64,000 nucleotides of DNA, taken from assembly GCF_001422405.1 (NCBI RefSeq), contig NZ_LMMV01000012.1:722830-786829 (forward strand), read 5' to 3'. Positions 16,616-26,240 of this stretch are shown piece by piece; position 1 is the stretch's first letter; every line of letters starts with the position of its first letter. The position numbers were made by a program, and so were the translations under genes. This stretch comes from Pseudorhodoferax sp. Leaf267 (GTDB lineage Bacteria > Pseudomonadota > Gammaproteobacteria > Burkholderiales > Burkholderiaceae_C). Below the pieces are notes generated by a model. That model was not told where the DNA came from and did no database searches. It saw only the letters and a list, made by a program, of their open reading frames with translations.

Positions 16616-17791
16616 ATGACTTTCACCCTTCCCCGACGCGCCGCACTGGCCGCACTGGCCACCCTGGCGGCCTGGCAGCCCGCGCTGGCACAGGACAACG
16701 TGTTCAAGATCGGCCTGGTGCTGCCCATGACGGGCCAGCAGGCCACCACCGGCCGCCAGGTCGAGGCCGCCGCGCGGCTCTACATGGCGCAGCACGGCGA
16801 CACCGTGGCCGGCAAGAAGGTGCAGCTCATCGTCAAGGACGACACCAGCCTGCCGGACCAGACGCGCCGCCTGGCGCAGGAGCTGATCGTGAACGACAAG
16901 GTCAACGTGCTGGCCGGCATGGGCATCACGCCCTCGGCCATGGCCGTGGCGCCGCTCGCGACGCAGAGCAAGACGCCGCTGGTGGTGATGGCCGCGGCCA
17001 CGTCCAGCATCACCGAGGCCTCGCCCTACATCGTGCGCTCCAGCTTCACGCTGCCGCAGGTGTCGGTGGCGCTGGCCGACTGGGCGCCCAAGAACGGCAT
17101 CAAGACCGTGGTGACGCTGGTGTCCGACTACGGCCCCGGCATCGACGCCGAGAAGTTCTTCAACCAGCGCCTCACGTTCAACGGCGGCAAGGTCACCGAG
17201 TCGCTGCGCGTGCCGCTGCGCAACCCGGACTTCGCGCCCTTCCTGCAGAAGGTGCGTGACCTGAAGCCCGACGCGCTGTTCGTCTTCGTGCCCTCGGGCG
17301 CGGGCGCGGCCGTGATGAAGCAGTTCGTCGAGCGCGGCATGGACAAGGCCGGCATCAAGCTCATCGCCACGGGCGACGTGACCGACGACGACCAGCTCAA
17401 CGACATGGGCGACGGCGCGCTGGGCGTGGTCACATCGCACCACTATTCGGCCGCGCACCCGTCCGAGCTCAACAAGAAGTTCGTCGACGCCTTCCAGAAG
17501 GCCAACAAGAACCTGCGCCCCAACTTCATGGCCGTGGGCGGCTACGACGGCATGCGCGTGATCTACGAGGCGCTCAAGGCCAGCAAGGGCCAGGGCGGTG
17601 GCGACGCGCTGCTGGCCGCGATGAAGGGCCAGATCTTCGAGAGCCCGCGCGGCCCGGTGTTCATCGACGCGCAGACGCGCGACATCGTGCAGAACGTCTA
17701 CCTGCGCAAGGTGGAGCGCAAGGACGGGCAGCTATACAACGTGGAGTTCGATGTGATCAAGGACGTGAAGGATCCTGGCAAAACCAAGTGA
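16616..17791 (+). CDS. LIV-type ABC transporter substrate-binding protein
   Basis: A 391-residue periplasmic binding protein. A signal peptide with an alanine-rich core (RRAALAALATLAAWQPALAQ) spans about residues 5-26. The mature N terminus FKIGLVLPMTGQQATTGRQ and the later AVGGYDGMRVIYEALKA are standard for the family. TAGGAG lies nine bases before the ATG at 16616; an ATG at 16607 is too close to that site. It heads a five-gene importer set (16.6-21.2 kb) next to the putative vanR, so aromatic acids such as vanillate are plausible ligands. The sequence alone does not show the ligand. Confidence 0.9.
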   Translation: MTFTLPRRAALAALATLAAWQPALAQDNVFKIGLVLPMTGQQATTGRQVEAAARLYMAQHGDTVAGKKVQLIVKDDTSLPDQTRRLAQELIVNDKVNVLAGMGITPSAMAVAPLATQSKTPLVVMAAATSSITEASPYIVRSSFTLPQVSVALADWAPKNGIKTVVTLVSDYGPGIDAEKFFNQRLTFNGGKVTESLRVPLRNPDFAPFLQKVRDLKPDALFVFVPSGAGAAVMKQFVERGMDKAGIKLIATGDVTDDDQLNDMGDGALGVVTSHHYSAAHPSELNKKFVDAFQKANKNLRPNFMAVGGYDGMRVIYEALKASKGQGGGDALLAAMKGQIFESPRGPVFIDAQTRDIVQNVYLRKVERKDGQLYNVEFDVIKDVKDPGKTK

Positions 17792-17801
17792 CCTGACAGA
17801 A

Positions 17802-17892
17802 CCCTCTCCCCCGCGGGGGAGAGGGCAGGGTGAGGGGTCTCTGCGGACGCGCGCAGCCCTCACCCCAACCCTCTCCCCGCAAAGGGAGAGGG
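17802..17892. repeat. REP-like palindromic intergenic element
   Basis: CCCTCTCCCCC (17802-17812) pairs with GGGGGAGAGGG (17815-17825). A second arm follows, with AGGGTGAGGGG pairing to CCCTCACCCC, and a final CCCTCTCCCCGCAAAGGGAG hairpin. This three-arm CCCTC/GAGGG element is a type known between genes in many GC-rich proteobacteria. Here it sits between the binding-protein gene and the permease genes, where it could lower downstream expression. Confidence 0.75.
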
Positions 17893-17914
17893 AGCCAAGA
17901 CCAACGCACTACCC

Positions 17915-18787
17915 ATGCTCACCATCCTCTTCGACGGCATCGCCTACGGCATGCTGCTGTTTATCCTGGCCGTGGGCCTGGCCGTGACCATGGGGTTGAT
18001 GAACTTCATCAACCTGGCGCACGGCGCCTTCGCCATGGTGGGCGGCTACACCACGGTGCTGTTGATGCAGCGTGCCGACTGGCCCTTCCTCGCCGCGCTA
18101 CCCATGGCCTTCGTGGTCTCGGCGCTGCTGGGCGCGGTACTCGAGCGCACGCTGTACCGCCCGCTGTACCACCGCCCGCACCTGGACCAGGTGCTGTTCT
18201 CCATCGGCCTGGTGTTCATGGCCGTGGCCGCGGTGGACTACTTCGTCGGCTCCACGCAGCAGAACATGCAGCTGCCCGAATGGCTCAAGGGCCGCACCGA
18301 GATCGGCAGCGGCGCCTGGACGCTGGGCATGGGCCACTACCGGCTGTTCATCATCGCCGTGTGCGCCGCGCTCACGCTGGCGCTGCAGTTCATCCTGGCG
18401 CGCACACGCTTCGGCAGCCGGCTGCGCGCGAGCGTGGACGACCAGCGCGTGGCCGCCGGGCTGGGCATCAATGTGAACGTGGTGTTCCTGTCGACCTTCG
18501 CCGTGGGCTCGGGCCTGGCGGGCCTGGGCGGTGCGCTGGGGGCCGAGGTGCTGGGGCTGGACCCGCAGTTCCCGCTCAAGTTCATGGTGTACTTTTTGAT
18601 CGTCGTGGCCGTGGGTGGCACCTCGTCCATCACCGGGCCGCTGCTGGCCGCGCTGCTGCTGGGCGTGGCCGACGTGGCGGGCAAGTACTACATCCCCAAG
18701 ATGGGGGCCTTCATCGTCTACAGCCTCATGATCGTGATCCTGATCTGGCGGCCGCAGGGCTTGTTCGTGCGGAAAGGCGGAAAGTGA
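17915..18787 (+). CDS. livH: LIV-type ABC transporter permease LivH
   Basis: A 290-residue inner-membrane permease with about eight hydrophobic segments. Characteristic segments are DGIAYGMLLFILAVGLAVTM, LMNFINLAHGAFAMVGGY near residues 28-45, and the cytoplasmic loop RASVDDQRVAAGLGINV that docks the ATPase. It forms a heterodimer channel with LivM. It begins directly after the palindromic element and its stop overlaps the livM start by one base (TGATG). Substrate specificity is set by the binding protein and is not visible here. Confidence 0.92.
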   Translation: MLTILFDGIAYGMLLFILAVGLAVTMGLMNFINLAHGAFAMVGGYTTVLLMQRADWPFLAALPMAFVVSALLGAVLERTLYRPLYHRPHLDQVLFSIGLVFMAVAAVDYFVGSTQQNMQLPEWLKGRTEIGSGAWTLGMGHYRLFIIAVCAALTLALQFILARTRFGSRLRASVDDQRVAAGLGINVNVVFLSTFAVGSGLAGLGGALGAEVLGLDPQFPLKFMVYFLIVVAVGGTSSITGPLLAALLLGVADVAGKYYIPKMGAFIVYSLMIVILIWRPQGLFVRKGGK

Positions 18788-19752
18788 TGGACACGCGCGC
18801 TTCGATCCTCAACCTCAGCCGCTGGAAGCCATGGGAGCCCGTGCTCTGGCTCGCGGCCTTCGCCGTGCCCTGGCTGCTGCCCGGCCATGCGCTGATCGCC
18901 AACGAGATCGCCATCGTGGCGCTGTTCGCCATTTCGCTCGACCTGGTGCTGGGCTACACCGGCATCGTGTCGCTGGGCCACGCGGCGTTCTTCGGCATGG
19001 GTGCGTATGCGGCGGCGCTGTTCGCCAAGCATGTGATGCCCGACCCGCTGGTGGGCCTGGCCGTGGGCACCGCCGCCGCCACCTTGGTGGGCGCCATCGC
19101 CTCCCTGACCGTGATGCGCGGCACCGACCTCACGCGGCTCATGGTCACGCTGGGCGTGGGCCTGATCCTCATGGAGCTGGCCAACAAGCTCGACTGGCTG
19201 ACGGGCGGCGCCGATGGCCTGCAGGGCGTGATGATGGGCCCGCTGCTGGGCCGCTTCGAGTTCGACCTGTACGGGCAGACGGCCGCGTGGTATTCGCTCG
19301 CCGTGCTGTTCCTGTGCTTCCTGCTCGCGCGCCGCCTCGTGTTTTCGCCGCTGGGCGCTACCTTCAAGGCGATTCGCGACAACCGTCAGCGCGCGGGCGC
19401 CATCGGCATCCCCGTCACTTCGCGCATCGCCGTGGCCTACACCATCGCCGCGGCGCTGGCCGGAGCGGCGGGTGCGCTGCTGGCGCAGACGACAGGATTC
19501 GCCTCGCTCGACGTGTTCGAGTTCCACCGCTCGGCTGACGTGATGCTGATCCTCATCATCGGCGGCACGGGCTGGCTGTATGGCGGCGTGGCGGGGGCCA
19601 TCGTCTTCAAGCTCATGCACGACCTGCTGTCGTCCATCACGCCGCAGTACTGGACGTTCTGGCTCGGCCTGTTCCTCGTGGTGCTGGTGCTGGTGGGGCG
19701 CGAGCGGCTGCTCAAGCCCTGGACCTGGTTCGGCAAGAGGAGCGCACCATGA
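18787..19752 (+). CDS. livM: LIV-type ABC transporter permease LivM
   Basis: A 321-residue inner-membrane permease, the LivM partner of LivH. The motif LVLGYTGIVSLGHAAFFGMGAY is typical, as is the ATPase-docking loop FKAIRDNRQRAGAIGIPV and the GGTGWLYGGVAGAI segment near the end. It has about eight to nine membrane helices. The start overlaps the livH stop and the end overlaps the livG start by four bases, so the genes are coupled. No ATPase domain is fused to its C terminus; the ATPases are separate genes. Confidence 0.92.
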   Translation: MDTRASILNLSRWKPWEPVLWLAAFAVPWLLPGHALIANEIAIVALFAISLDLVLGYTGIVSLGHAAFFGMGAYAAALFAKHVMPDPLVGLAVGTAAATLVGAIASLTVMRGTDLTRLMVTLGVGLILMELANKLDWLTGGADGLQGVMMGPLLGRFEFDLYGQTAAWYSLAVLFLCFLLARRLVFSPLGATFKAIRDNRQRAGAIGIPVTSRIAVAYTIAAALAGAAGALLAQTTGFASLDVFEFHRSADVMLILIIGGTGWLYGGVAGAIVFKLMHDLLSSITPQYWTFWLGLFLVVLVLVGRERLLKPWTWFGKRSAP

Positions 19753-20510
19753 CCAAGGTCGTGCTCTCCGCGCAGAACCTGGTCAAGCGCTTCGGCGGCA
19801 TCACGGCCACGAGCAACGTCACGCTGAACCTGGCGCATGGCGCGCGCCACGCGCTGATCGGCCCCAACGGGGCCGGCAAGACCACGCTCATCAACCTGCT
19901 CACCGGCATGCTGGAGCCCTCCGAGGGCCGCATCGTGTTGCAGGGCGAAGACATCACGCGCCTGGCGCCGCACCAGCGTGTGTGCCGCGGCATGGTGCGC
20001 ACCTTCCAGATCAACCAGCTGTTCAACAGCATGACGCCGCTGGAGACGCTGGCGCTGGTGGTTTCGCAGCAGCGCGGCCTGGGCGCACGCTGGTGGCAGC
20101 GCCTGGGCGCGCAGGGTGGCGTGGCCGAGCGCTGCGACCAGTTGCTCGAGCAGTTCCACCTGACCGACGTGATGCGCCAGCGCACCGAGCATCTGCCCTA
20201 CGGCAAGCGCCGCCTGCTGGAGATCGCCATCGCACTGGCCTGCGAGCCGCGCGTGCTGCTGCTGGACGAGCCCGTGGCCGGCGTGCCGCCCGGCGAGCGC
20301 GAGGAGCTGCTGCAGACGGTAGCCGCGCTGCCGGCCGATGTGTCGGTGCTGCTGATCGAGCACGACATGGACCTGGTGTTCGACTTCGCCAAACGCATCA
20401 CCGTGCTGGTGAACGGTGCGCTGCTGACCGAGGGCACGCCGGACGAGATCGCCCGCGATCCGCAGGTCAAGGCCGTCTACCTGGGGCATGGAGAAGAAGC
20501 ACATGGCTGA
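19749..20510 (+). CDS. livG: LIV-type ABC transporter ATP-binding protein LivG
   Basis: A 253-residue ATPase. It has the Walker A motif GPNGAGKTT (about residues 38-46) and Walker B VLLLDEPVAGV followed by the His switch in IEHDMDLVF. The signature region is HLPYGKRRLLEIA, where YGKRR replaces the usual LSGGQ; this variant is normal for LivG-type subunits. ATP hydrolysis drives import through LivHM. It overlaps livM at its start and livF at its end. Confidence 0.92.
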   Translation: MTKVVLSAQNLVKRFGGITATSNVTLNLAHGARHALIGPNGAGKTTLINLLTGMLEPSEGRIVLQGEDITRLAPHQRVCRGMVRTFQINQLFNSMTPLETLALVVSQQRGLGARWWQRLGAQGGVAERCDQLLEQFHLTDVMRQRTEHLPYGKRRLLEIAIALACEPRVLLLDEPVAGVPPGEREELLQTVAALPADVSVLLIEHDMDLVFDFAKRITVLVNGALLTEGTPDEIARDPQVKAVYLGHGEEAHG

Positions 20511-21222
20511 GCTGTTGACGGTCGAGAACCTGAGCGCCGGCTACGGCGAAGCGGTCGTGCTGAACGGCGTGAACCTGTCCTTGCCCGAAGGCCAGACGCT
20601 GGCCCTGCTGGGCCGCAACGGCACCGGCAAGACCACGCTCATGAACACGCTGGCCGGCGCCACGCGCCAGCATGGCGGCAGCATCCAGCTCGGCGGTATC
20701 ACATTGCACAAGCTGCCCGCGCACGAGCGCGCCGGCGCGGGTATCGGCTGGGTGCCGCAGGAGCGCAACATTTTCAAGTCGCTCACCGTGCACGAGAACC
20801 TCACGGCCGTGGCCCGGCCGGCGCGCGCCGGCAAGCCGGCCTGGACGCCCGAGCGCGTCTACCAGATGTTCCCGCGCCTGGCCGAGCGCAAGACCAACCT
20901 GGGCACGCAGTTGTCGGGGGGCGAGCAGCAGATGCTCGCGGTAGGCCGCGCGCTGGTGCTGAACCCGCGCCTCTTGCTGCTCGACGAGCCGCTGGAGGGC
21001 CTGGCGCCCATCATCGTGGAGGAGCTGCTGAGGGCCATCCGCCGCGTGACCCGCGAGGAGGGCCTGTCGGCCATCATCGTGGAGCAGCATCCTCAGGCCA
21101 TCCTGGCCATCTCCGACCTGGCGGCCGTGCTCGACCGTGGGACGGTGGTGCACAGCGGCACGGCGCCCGAGCTGCGGGCACAGCCGGCCGTGCTGGACCA
21201 GCTGCTGGGCGTGGTGCGCTGA
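20503..21222 (+). CDS. livF: LIV-type ABC transporter ATP-binding protein LivF
   Basis: A 239-residue ATPase, the partner of LivG. Walker A is GRNGTGKTT, the signature is LSGGEQQML, and Walker B is LLLLDEPLEGLAP with a His switch in VEQH. GWVPQERNIFKSLTVHENL is a typical Q-loop region. I prefer the ATG at 20503, which has GGAG nine bases upstream; an ATG at 20488 would add five residues. It is the last gene of the importer set. The next gene, a phosphatase, begins about 160 bases later and is probably separate. Confidence 0.92.
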   Translation: MAELLTVENLSAGYGEAVVLNGVNLSLPEGQTLALLGRNGTGKTTLMNTLAGATRQHGGSIQLGGITLHKLPAHERAGAGIGWVPQERNIFKSLTVHENLTAVARPARAGKPAWTPERVYQMFPRLAERKTNLGTQLSGGEQQMLAVGRALVLNPRLLLLDEPLEGLAPIIVEELLRAIRRVTREEGLSAIIVEQHPQAILAISDLAAVLDRGTVVHSGTAPELRAQPAVLDQLLGVVR

Positions 21223-21379
21223 CCGGGTGAGGTGCGCGCTGGCGCAGCCGTTGCCCGTGCGCGTGTCAGCGTCTGCCGACGCCGCTTCAGCCTGCAGGCC
21301 GGCAGCGCAAAAAGACCGCCGCGGCAACGCTCTCGTCGGCCCGACGGCACCCCGCCGCACCTTACCAAGAACGACATCG

Positions 21380-23116
21380 ATGAACGACCACAAGCCTGCG
21401 GGCAGCCTTGCCTCTCCTTCCGATCTCACACCCGAGGCCGAGCTGTCGCGCAGACGTTTCATGCGCGGCGCCATGCGCCTGGCCATGGCGGTCGGCGCCG
21501 GTGGCGCCTTGTCGGCATGCGGCGGCGGTGGCGGCGACGACGCGGGCGACGCCCCGCCACCCTCGGAAACGGCGAGCGAAGCCTTCGTGCACGGAGTGGC
21601 CAGCGGCGACCCGCTGTCCGACCGCGTGATCCTGTGGACGCGCGTCACGCCCAGCGCTCCCGGCAACTTCTCCGTGGGTTGGGAAGTGGCGAGTGACGCC
21701 AGCTTCGGCGCCATCCTGGGCCGCGGTACCGCGACGACCGGGCCCGCGCAGGATTACACCGTCAAGGTCGATGTGGCCGGGCTGCTGCCAGCCACCGTGT
21801 ACCACTACCGGTTCACCTATGGGGCGGAGCGCTCGGCCATCGGCCGCACCAAGACGCTGCCCACCGGCAGCGTCAGCCAGGTCAAGCTGGCCGTGCTGTC
21901 GTGCGCCAACTTCCCTGCCGGCTACTTCAATGTCTACGCAGACGTCGCCAAGCGCGGCGACATCGACGCGGCATTGCACCTGGGCGACTACATCTACGAG
22001 TACGGCCTGCTGGGCTATGCCTCGCAGACGGCGTTCATCACCGACCGGGAGTCCAGCCCGCGGCAGGAGATCCTCACCCTGGCCGACTACCGGCAGCGCC
22101 ATGCGCAGTACAAGAGCGATCCCGACCTGCGCGCGCTGCATGCGGCCATGCCGCTGATCGCCGTGTGGGACGACCACGACGTGGCCGACAACACGTGGTC
22201 GGGCGGCGCAGGCAACCACGATGCGTCCAGCGAGGGGAGCTTTGCGGCGCGCCGTGCCGCTGCGGTGCAGGCCTGGCAGGAGTGGCTGCCGGTCCGCGTG
22301 CCCGATGCGGCCAACCCCTTGAAGATTTACCGCAGCTTCGACTTCGGCACGCTGGCGTCGCTGCACATGCTCGACACGCGCCTGATCGGGCGCGACGAGC
22401 AGCTCAAGCTGCCCGATTACCTGGAAGGCGTGGGCCTGGGCGAGGGGCGGCAACTGCTGGGCCTGGAGCAGTCGGCATGGCTGACTGCGCAGATGACCGC
22501 TTCGACGGCCACCTGGCAGGTGCTGGGGCAGCAGGTCTTGATGGCGCGGATGGAGATCCCCCTGTCGATCGCCTCGTCGTTCACCCTGGAGACCCTGGCC
22601 GAATACACGCTGGCGAAGTCCACGCCGGAACCGCTGCGCAGCGATGCGCAGCGCGCGCTGGTGGACCAGCGCCGCGCGCCGTACAACCTGGACGCGTGGG
22701 ACGGCTACCCCGCGGCGCGCGAATCGGTGCTGGCCACGGCACGCAGCCTGGACAAGAACCTGATCTCGCTGGCCGGCGACACGCACAACGCCTGGGCCAG
22801 CGACCTGACGGATGCCGCCGGCAGCCCGGTGGGCGTGGAGTTCGCCACCGCGTCGGTCAGCTCGCCCGGCTTCGAGCGCGTGCTGCCGCTGATCTCCAGC
22901 GCCGTGCTCGAGGACGCGTTTCCCGACATGGTCCCTGACCTGCGCTATGCGGAATGCAGCCACCGTGGCTATGTGGTGCTCACGCTCACGCCCAGCGAGG
23001 CACGCGGCGAATGGGTGCAGATCGACACCGTCTGGAGCCGTGACTACCAGGCGCGGACGGTCAAGACGCTGCGCACGCTGCCAGGCGGCAGCAACAGAAA
23101 GATCCTCGACGCCTGA
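21380..23116 (+). CDS. phoD: PhoD-type alkaline phosphatase, Tat-exported lipoprotein
   Basis: A 578-residue phosphatase/phosphodiesterase. Residues 23-28 (SRRRFM) form a twin-arginine signal and GALSACGGG gives a lipobox (Cys47), so it is exported folded and probably lipid-anchored. PhoD motifs include HGVASGDPLSDRVILWTRV, CANFPAGYFNVY, LHLGDYIYEYG (metal-binding Asp), VWDDHDVADN and LAGDTHNAW. The enzyme releases phosphate from esters and is iron/calcium dependent in studied homologues. I see no clear Pho box upstream. The ribosome site is weak, so the exact start is less certain. Confidence 0.9.
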   Translation: MNDHKPAGSLASPSDLTPEAELSRRRFMRGAMRLAMAVGAGGALSACGGGGGDDAGDAPPPSETASEAFVHGVASGDPLSDRVILWTRVTPSAPGNFSVGWEVASDASFGAILGRGTATTGPAQDYTVKVDVAGLLPATVYHYRFTYGAERSAIGRTKTLPTGSVSQVKLAVLSCANFPAGYFNVYADVAKRGDIDAALHLGDYIYEYGLLGYASQTAFITDRESSPRQEILTLADYRQRHAQYKSDPDLRALHAAMPLIAVWDDHDVADNTWSGGAGNHDASSEGSFAARRAAAVQAWQEWLPVRVPDAANPLKIYRSFDFGTLASLHMLDTRLIGRDEQLKLPDYLEGVGLGEGRQLLGLEQSAWLTAQMTASTATWQVLGQQVLMARMEIPLSIASSFTLETLAEYTLAKSTPEPLRSDAQRALVDQRRAPYNLDAWDGYPAARESVLATARSLDKNLISLAGDTHNAWASDLTDAAGSPVGVEFATASVSSPGFERVLPLISSAVLEDAFPDMVPDLRYAECSHRGYVVLTLTPSEARGEWVQIDTVWSRDYQARTVKTLRTLPGGSNRKILDA

Positions 23117-23275
23117 GGGCGCGCAGGCCGGCCCTGCGCCAGTCGTCGGGCAGGCCTGCGCGTGGCATTGCACTGCGGCGCGGCGCCCGCGCGGCACAGT
23201 TCGGCGCAGTTGCGTGCGCCACAATCCCCGGGCTTGGCGCAAGGAGACGGCGCGCCACCACCACGAAAGGGATTC

Positions 23276-24265
23276 ATGGCCATGTGGACCAAACGAGAAC
23301 TTCTGGCGGCCGGGGCCGCAGGCGCTGCGGCGATCCTGCTGCCCGGCCCTGCGAGCGCGCAACGCTTTCCCAGCAAGCCGCTGCGCCTGGTCGTGCCCAA
23401 TGCCGCGGGCGGCGCGGCCGACCTCACGGCGCGCACCGTGGGCGAAAAGCTGGCCGCCACGTTGGGCCAGGCCGTGGTCATCGACAACCGGCCCAGCGCG
23501 GGCGGCGTGGTGGCCGGCGAGATGGTCGCGCGCGCCCCGGCCGACGGGCACACACTGCTGCTGGTCTCCAGCGGGACGGCGGTCAGCGCGGCGCTGTTCG
23601 CGTCGCAGCCCTTCGACGCAGCCAGGGATTTCACGCCCGTCTCCACGCTCGCCACGTTCGACCTGGGCATCGTGGTAGCCGAGAACAGCCGCTTCAAGAC
23701 ACTCGGGGAGCTGGTGGCCTACGGCAAGGCCAACCCGGGCAAGCTGAACATCGGCACGCCCAACATCGGCACCACGCAGAACCTAGCGGCCGAGCTGTTC
23801 AAGAGCACGGCCGGCATCGACGCGCAGGTCGTGCCCTTCAACGGCACGCCGCCCGTGATCACGGCGCTGCGCGGTGGGCAGCTCGACGCCATGGTCGACA
23901 TCCTGGGCCCGCTCATGACGCAGATCACCGGCAAGGCGCTGCGACCGCTGGCCGTGCTGGGCGGCAAGCGTGCGCCGCAACTGCCAGCCGTGCCGACGGT
24001 GCGCGAGACCGGTGGCAGCCTGGCGGGTTTCGACGTCGCGTCATGGAACGGCCTGGCCGTGCCGGCGGGCACGCCCAAGGAGGTGGTGGCGCGGTTGAAC
24101 AAGGACATCAACGCCGCGCTGGCGCTGCCGGAGGTGAAGCACAAGCTGCTGGAACTGAACCTTGTCGCGCAGGGCAGCACACCAGAGCAGCTGGCCACGC
24201 AGCTGGCAGGCGAGATCAAGCGCTGGGGCGAGGTGATTGCCAAGGCGAATATTCCAAAGCAGTGA
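23276..24265 (+). CDS. Bug family tripartite tricarboxylate transporter binding protein (orphan)
   Basis: A 329-residue periplasmic binding protein of the Bug/TctC family, which is strongly expanded in Burkholderiales. The signal peptide (LLAAGAAGAAAILLPGPASAQ) is followed by the family start FPSKPLRLVVPNAAGGAADL, then VVIDNRPSAGGVVAGEMVARAPADGHTLL and a VPTVRETGG segment. No tctA or tctB permease gene is near, so it must use a permease encoded elsewhere or act as a sensor. AAAGG precedes the ATG. The ligand is unknown; members bind carboxylates, amides or aromatic acids. Confidence 0.9.
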   Translation: MAMWTKRELLAAGAAGAAAILLPGPASAQRFPSKPLRLVVPNAAGGAADLTARTVGEKLAATLGQAVVIDNRPSAGGVVAGEMVARAPADGHTLLLVSSGTAVSAALFASQPFDAARDFTPVSTLATFDLGIVVAENSRFKTLGELVAYGKANPGKLNIGTPNIGTTQNLAAELFKSTAGIDAQVVPFNGTPPVITALRGGQLDAMVDILGPLMTQITGKALRPLAVLGGKRAPQLPAVPTVRETGGSLAGFDVASWNGLAVPAGTPKEVVARLNKDINAALALPEVKHKLLELNLVAQGSTPEQLATQLAGEIKRWGEVIAKANIPKQ

Positions 24266-24275
24266 CTTCGAACCC

Positions 24276-24752
24276 ATGACGATTTCCATCCGCCCCGCCA
24301 GCGCCGGCGACGCCGCGCTGATCCTGCATTTCATCCGCGAACTGGCCATCTACGAGAAGGCCGAGGACCAGGTCGAGGCCACGGTCGAGACGATCGGCAG
24401 CAGCCTGTTCGGCCCGGGCAGCCCGTCGCGCGCGCTGATCTGCGAACAGGACGGCCAGGCGGTTGGCTTCGCGGTCTACTTCTTCAACTACTCGACCTGG
24501 CAGGCGAAAAAGGGCCTGTACCTGGAAGACCTGTTCGTGCTGCCCACGGCGCGCGGGCAGGGCGCCGGCAAACGGCTGCTGCAGCACCTGGCCGGCATCG
24601 CGGTGCAAGAGGGCTGCGGACGCTTCGAGTGGAGCGTGCTGGACTGGAACCAGCCGGCCATCGATTTCTACGACTCGATCGGCGCCAAGCCGCAGGCCGA
24701 GTGGGTGCGCTACCGCATGACGGGCGCGGCGCTGCGGGACTTCGTGGCCTGA
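24276..24752 (+). CDS. GNAT family N-acetyltransferase
   Basis: A 158-residue acetyltransferase with the GNAT fold. The first strand is SIRPASAGDAALILHFIREL and the acetyl-CoA pyrophosphate loop is RGQGAGKRLL (around residue 103). The WNQPAIDFYDSIGAKP motif completes the fold. The sequence resembles the diamine (spermidine/spermine-type) acetyltransferase branch, with the typical EDLFVLP before the loop, but substrate assignment is tentative. It lies ten bases after the Bug gene in the same direction and could be cotranscribed. No ribosome site is obvious. Confidence 0.85.
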   Translation: MTISIRPASAGDAALILHFIRELAIYEKAEDQVEATVETIGSSLFGPGSPSRALICEQDGQAVGFAVYFFNYSTWQAKKGLYLEDLFVLPTARGQGAGKRLLQHLAGIAVQEGCGRFEWSVLDWNQPAIDFYDSIGAKPQAEWVRYRMTGAALRDFVA

Positions 24753-24804
24753 GCCGCTGCGCCACGGGCCGCAGTGCCCGTCGCATCGGTGGCAAGGGCT
24801 GCCC

Positions 24805-25731
24805 TCACTTGGTCTCGTAGGCCTCCAGTGGCTTGTCGCTGGGGTTGGCCCAGGCGGCCTGCGTCAGCGCATTGGCGGGCAGGCCCACGGTCTGGCCACT
24901 CGGCGGGATGGGCTGTGTGAACCACTTGGCGTAGAGGCTGGCGGCCTCGCCACTGCGCGCCAGCCTCTGCACGCTCTGGTCGACCAGGGTCTTCAAGGCG
25001 GCGTCGCCCTTGGGGATCATGATGGCGATGGGCTCCACGCTCAGCACCTTGTCCAGCAGCGTGTACTGCGCCGGCTCGCGGCTGCGCGAGATCAGCGTGG
25101 CCAGGATCTGGCCGTCCGCCACGAACGCGTCCACGCGGCCCGACTCCAGAAGCAGGAAGCCTTCGCTGTTGTCCTTGGCCAGCACCTCGCTCATGCCGGT
25201 GACGCCCTCCCGCTGCAGCTTGCGCAACTGCTGCACGGCCGTGCTGCCGGTCGTGGCCGCGACGGCCTTGCTGGCCAGTTGCGCCGGGCTGGCGATGCCG
25301 GAGGCCGTCTTCACGGCCACGCGTACGCCTTCCACATACAGCGTGGGCGCAAAGGCCACGTCCTTCTGGCGCGCCGCGTTGTTCGTGGTCGTGCCGCACT
25401 CCAGGTCGACGGTGCCGTTCTGCACCAGCGCGATGCGGTTCTGCGGCGTGACCAACTGGTACTTGACGGCCAGCTTGTCCAGCTTCAGGGCCTGCTGGAT
25501 GTCGGCCACGATGCGCTCGCACACCTCGACATGAAAGCCTGTGTACTGGTTGCCGCGCACCGTGAACGACATGGCGCCCGAGGCATCGCGCACACCCATG
25601 GTGATCGTGCCGGTGTCCTTGATCTTCCTGAGCGTGTCGGTCTGGGCATGGGCCGGGCCGGTGAACACGCCGAGGGTGGCGGCTGCGCCCAGTGCCGCGA
25701 GCACGCGGACCTTGAAGGCTGCGCGCTTCAT
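24805..25731 (-). CDS. Amino acid ABC transporter substrate-binding protein (GltI-like)
   Basis: A 308-residue periplasmic binding protein of the polar amino acid family (SBP_bac_3). It has a signal peptide ([20 protein letters not shown]), then [30 protein letters not shown] and [14 protein letters not shown], which resemble glutamate/aspartate-binding GltI. No permease or ATPase genes are adjacent. Its ATG overlaps the stop of the upstream glyoxalase-fold gene as ATGA, so the two are coupled. The unit is divergent from a LysR gene that may control it. Confidence 0.88.
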   Translation of the reverse strand: MKRAAFKVRVLAALGAAATLGVFTGPAHAQTDTLRKIKDTGTITMGVRDASGAMSFTVRGNQYTGFHVEVCERIVADIQQALKLDKLAVKYQLVTPQNRIALVQNGTVDLECGTTTNNAARQKDVAFAPTLYVEGVRVAVKTASGIASPAQLASKAVAATTGSTAVQQLRKLQREGVTGMSEVLAKDNSEGFLLLESGRVDAFVADGQILATLISRSREPAQYTLLDKVLSVEPIAIMIPKGDAALKTLVDQSVQRLARSGEAASLYAKWFTQPIPPSGQTVGLPANALTQAAWANPSDKPLEAYETK

Positions 25732-26156
25732 TTGGCGAACAACGAAGACAGGTCGGCGAAAGACTTCATCTCGATGGCGTTGCCCGATGGGTCCAGGAAG
25801 AACATCGTCGCCTGCTCGCCGGGCTCGCCCTTGAAGCGGATGTAGGGCTCGATGATGAAGTCGGTCTTGTGCGCCACGAGCGCGTCGGCCATCTTCTGCC
25901 ACTGGTCCATGGGCAAGATGGCGCCGAAGTGGCGCACCGGCACGTCGTGGCCGTCGACGGCGCTGCTCTGCTTGTGGCCACATTCGTCGGGCGCCAGGTG
26001 CGCCACGATCTGATGGCCATAGAAGTCGAAGTCGACCCACTCGGGTGCGCTGCGGCCTTCGGGGCAGCCGAGCAGTTCGCCGTAGAAGGCGCGCGCTTCG
26101 GCGATGTCGCGGACGGGGAAGGCCAGGTGGAACGGGATGCGTGGGGTGGCGGTCAT
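25728..26156 (-). CDS. VOC/glyoxalase family protein
   Basis: A 142-residue vicinal-oxygen-chelate protein. It starts with [20 protein letters not shown] and ends with [15 protein letters not shown], the two halves of a paired beta-alpha-beta-beta-beta fold. The His at FHLAF, a His in VRHFG and the Glu in AIEMK are likely metal ligands. It may be a dioxygenase, isomerase or resistance-type enzyme; the sequence does not decide which. Coupling to an amino acid binding protein by an ATGA overlap is unusual. An in-frame upstream ATG at 26204 would add 16 residues that do not fit the fold. Confidence 0.85.
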   Translation of the reverse strand: MTATPRIPFHLAFPVRDIAEARAFYGELLGCPEGRSAPEWVDFDFYGHQIVAHLAPDECGHKQSSAVDGHDVPVRHFGAILPMDQWQKMADALVAHKTDFIIEPYIRFKGEPGEQATMFFLDPSGNAIEMKSFADLSSLFAK

Positions 26157-26240
26157 GGGGTGTTGCCTTGGGTCGATGGGGTACGCAAACTTTAGCCATG
26201 GCATCCATCAAAGAAAATCAATTTATATTGGAGTCATTCA

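Noticed and set aside
21362-23551. A 729-codon minus-strand frame opposite phoD
   Set aside because: The opposite strand has a full set of PhoD motifs with a Tat signal; the antisense product is low complexity.
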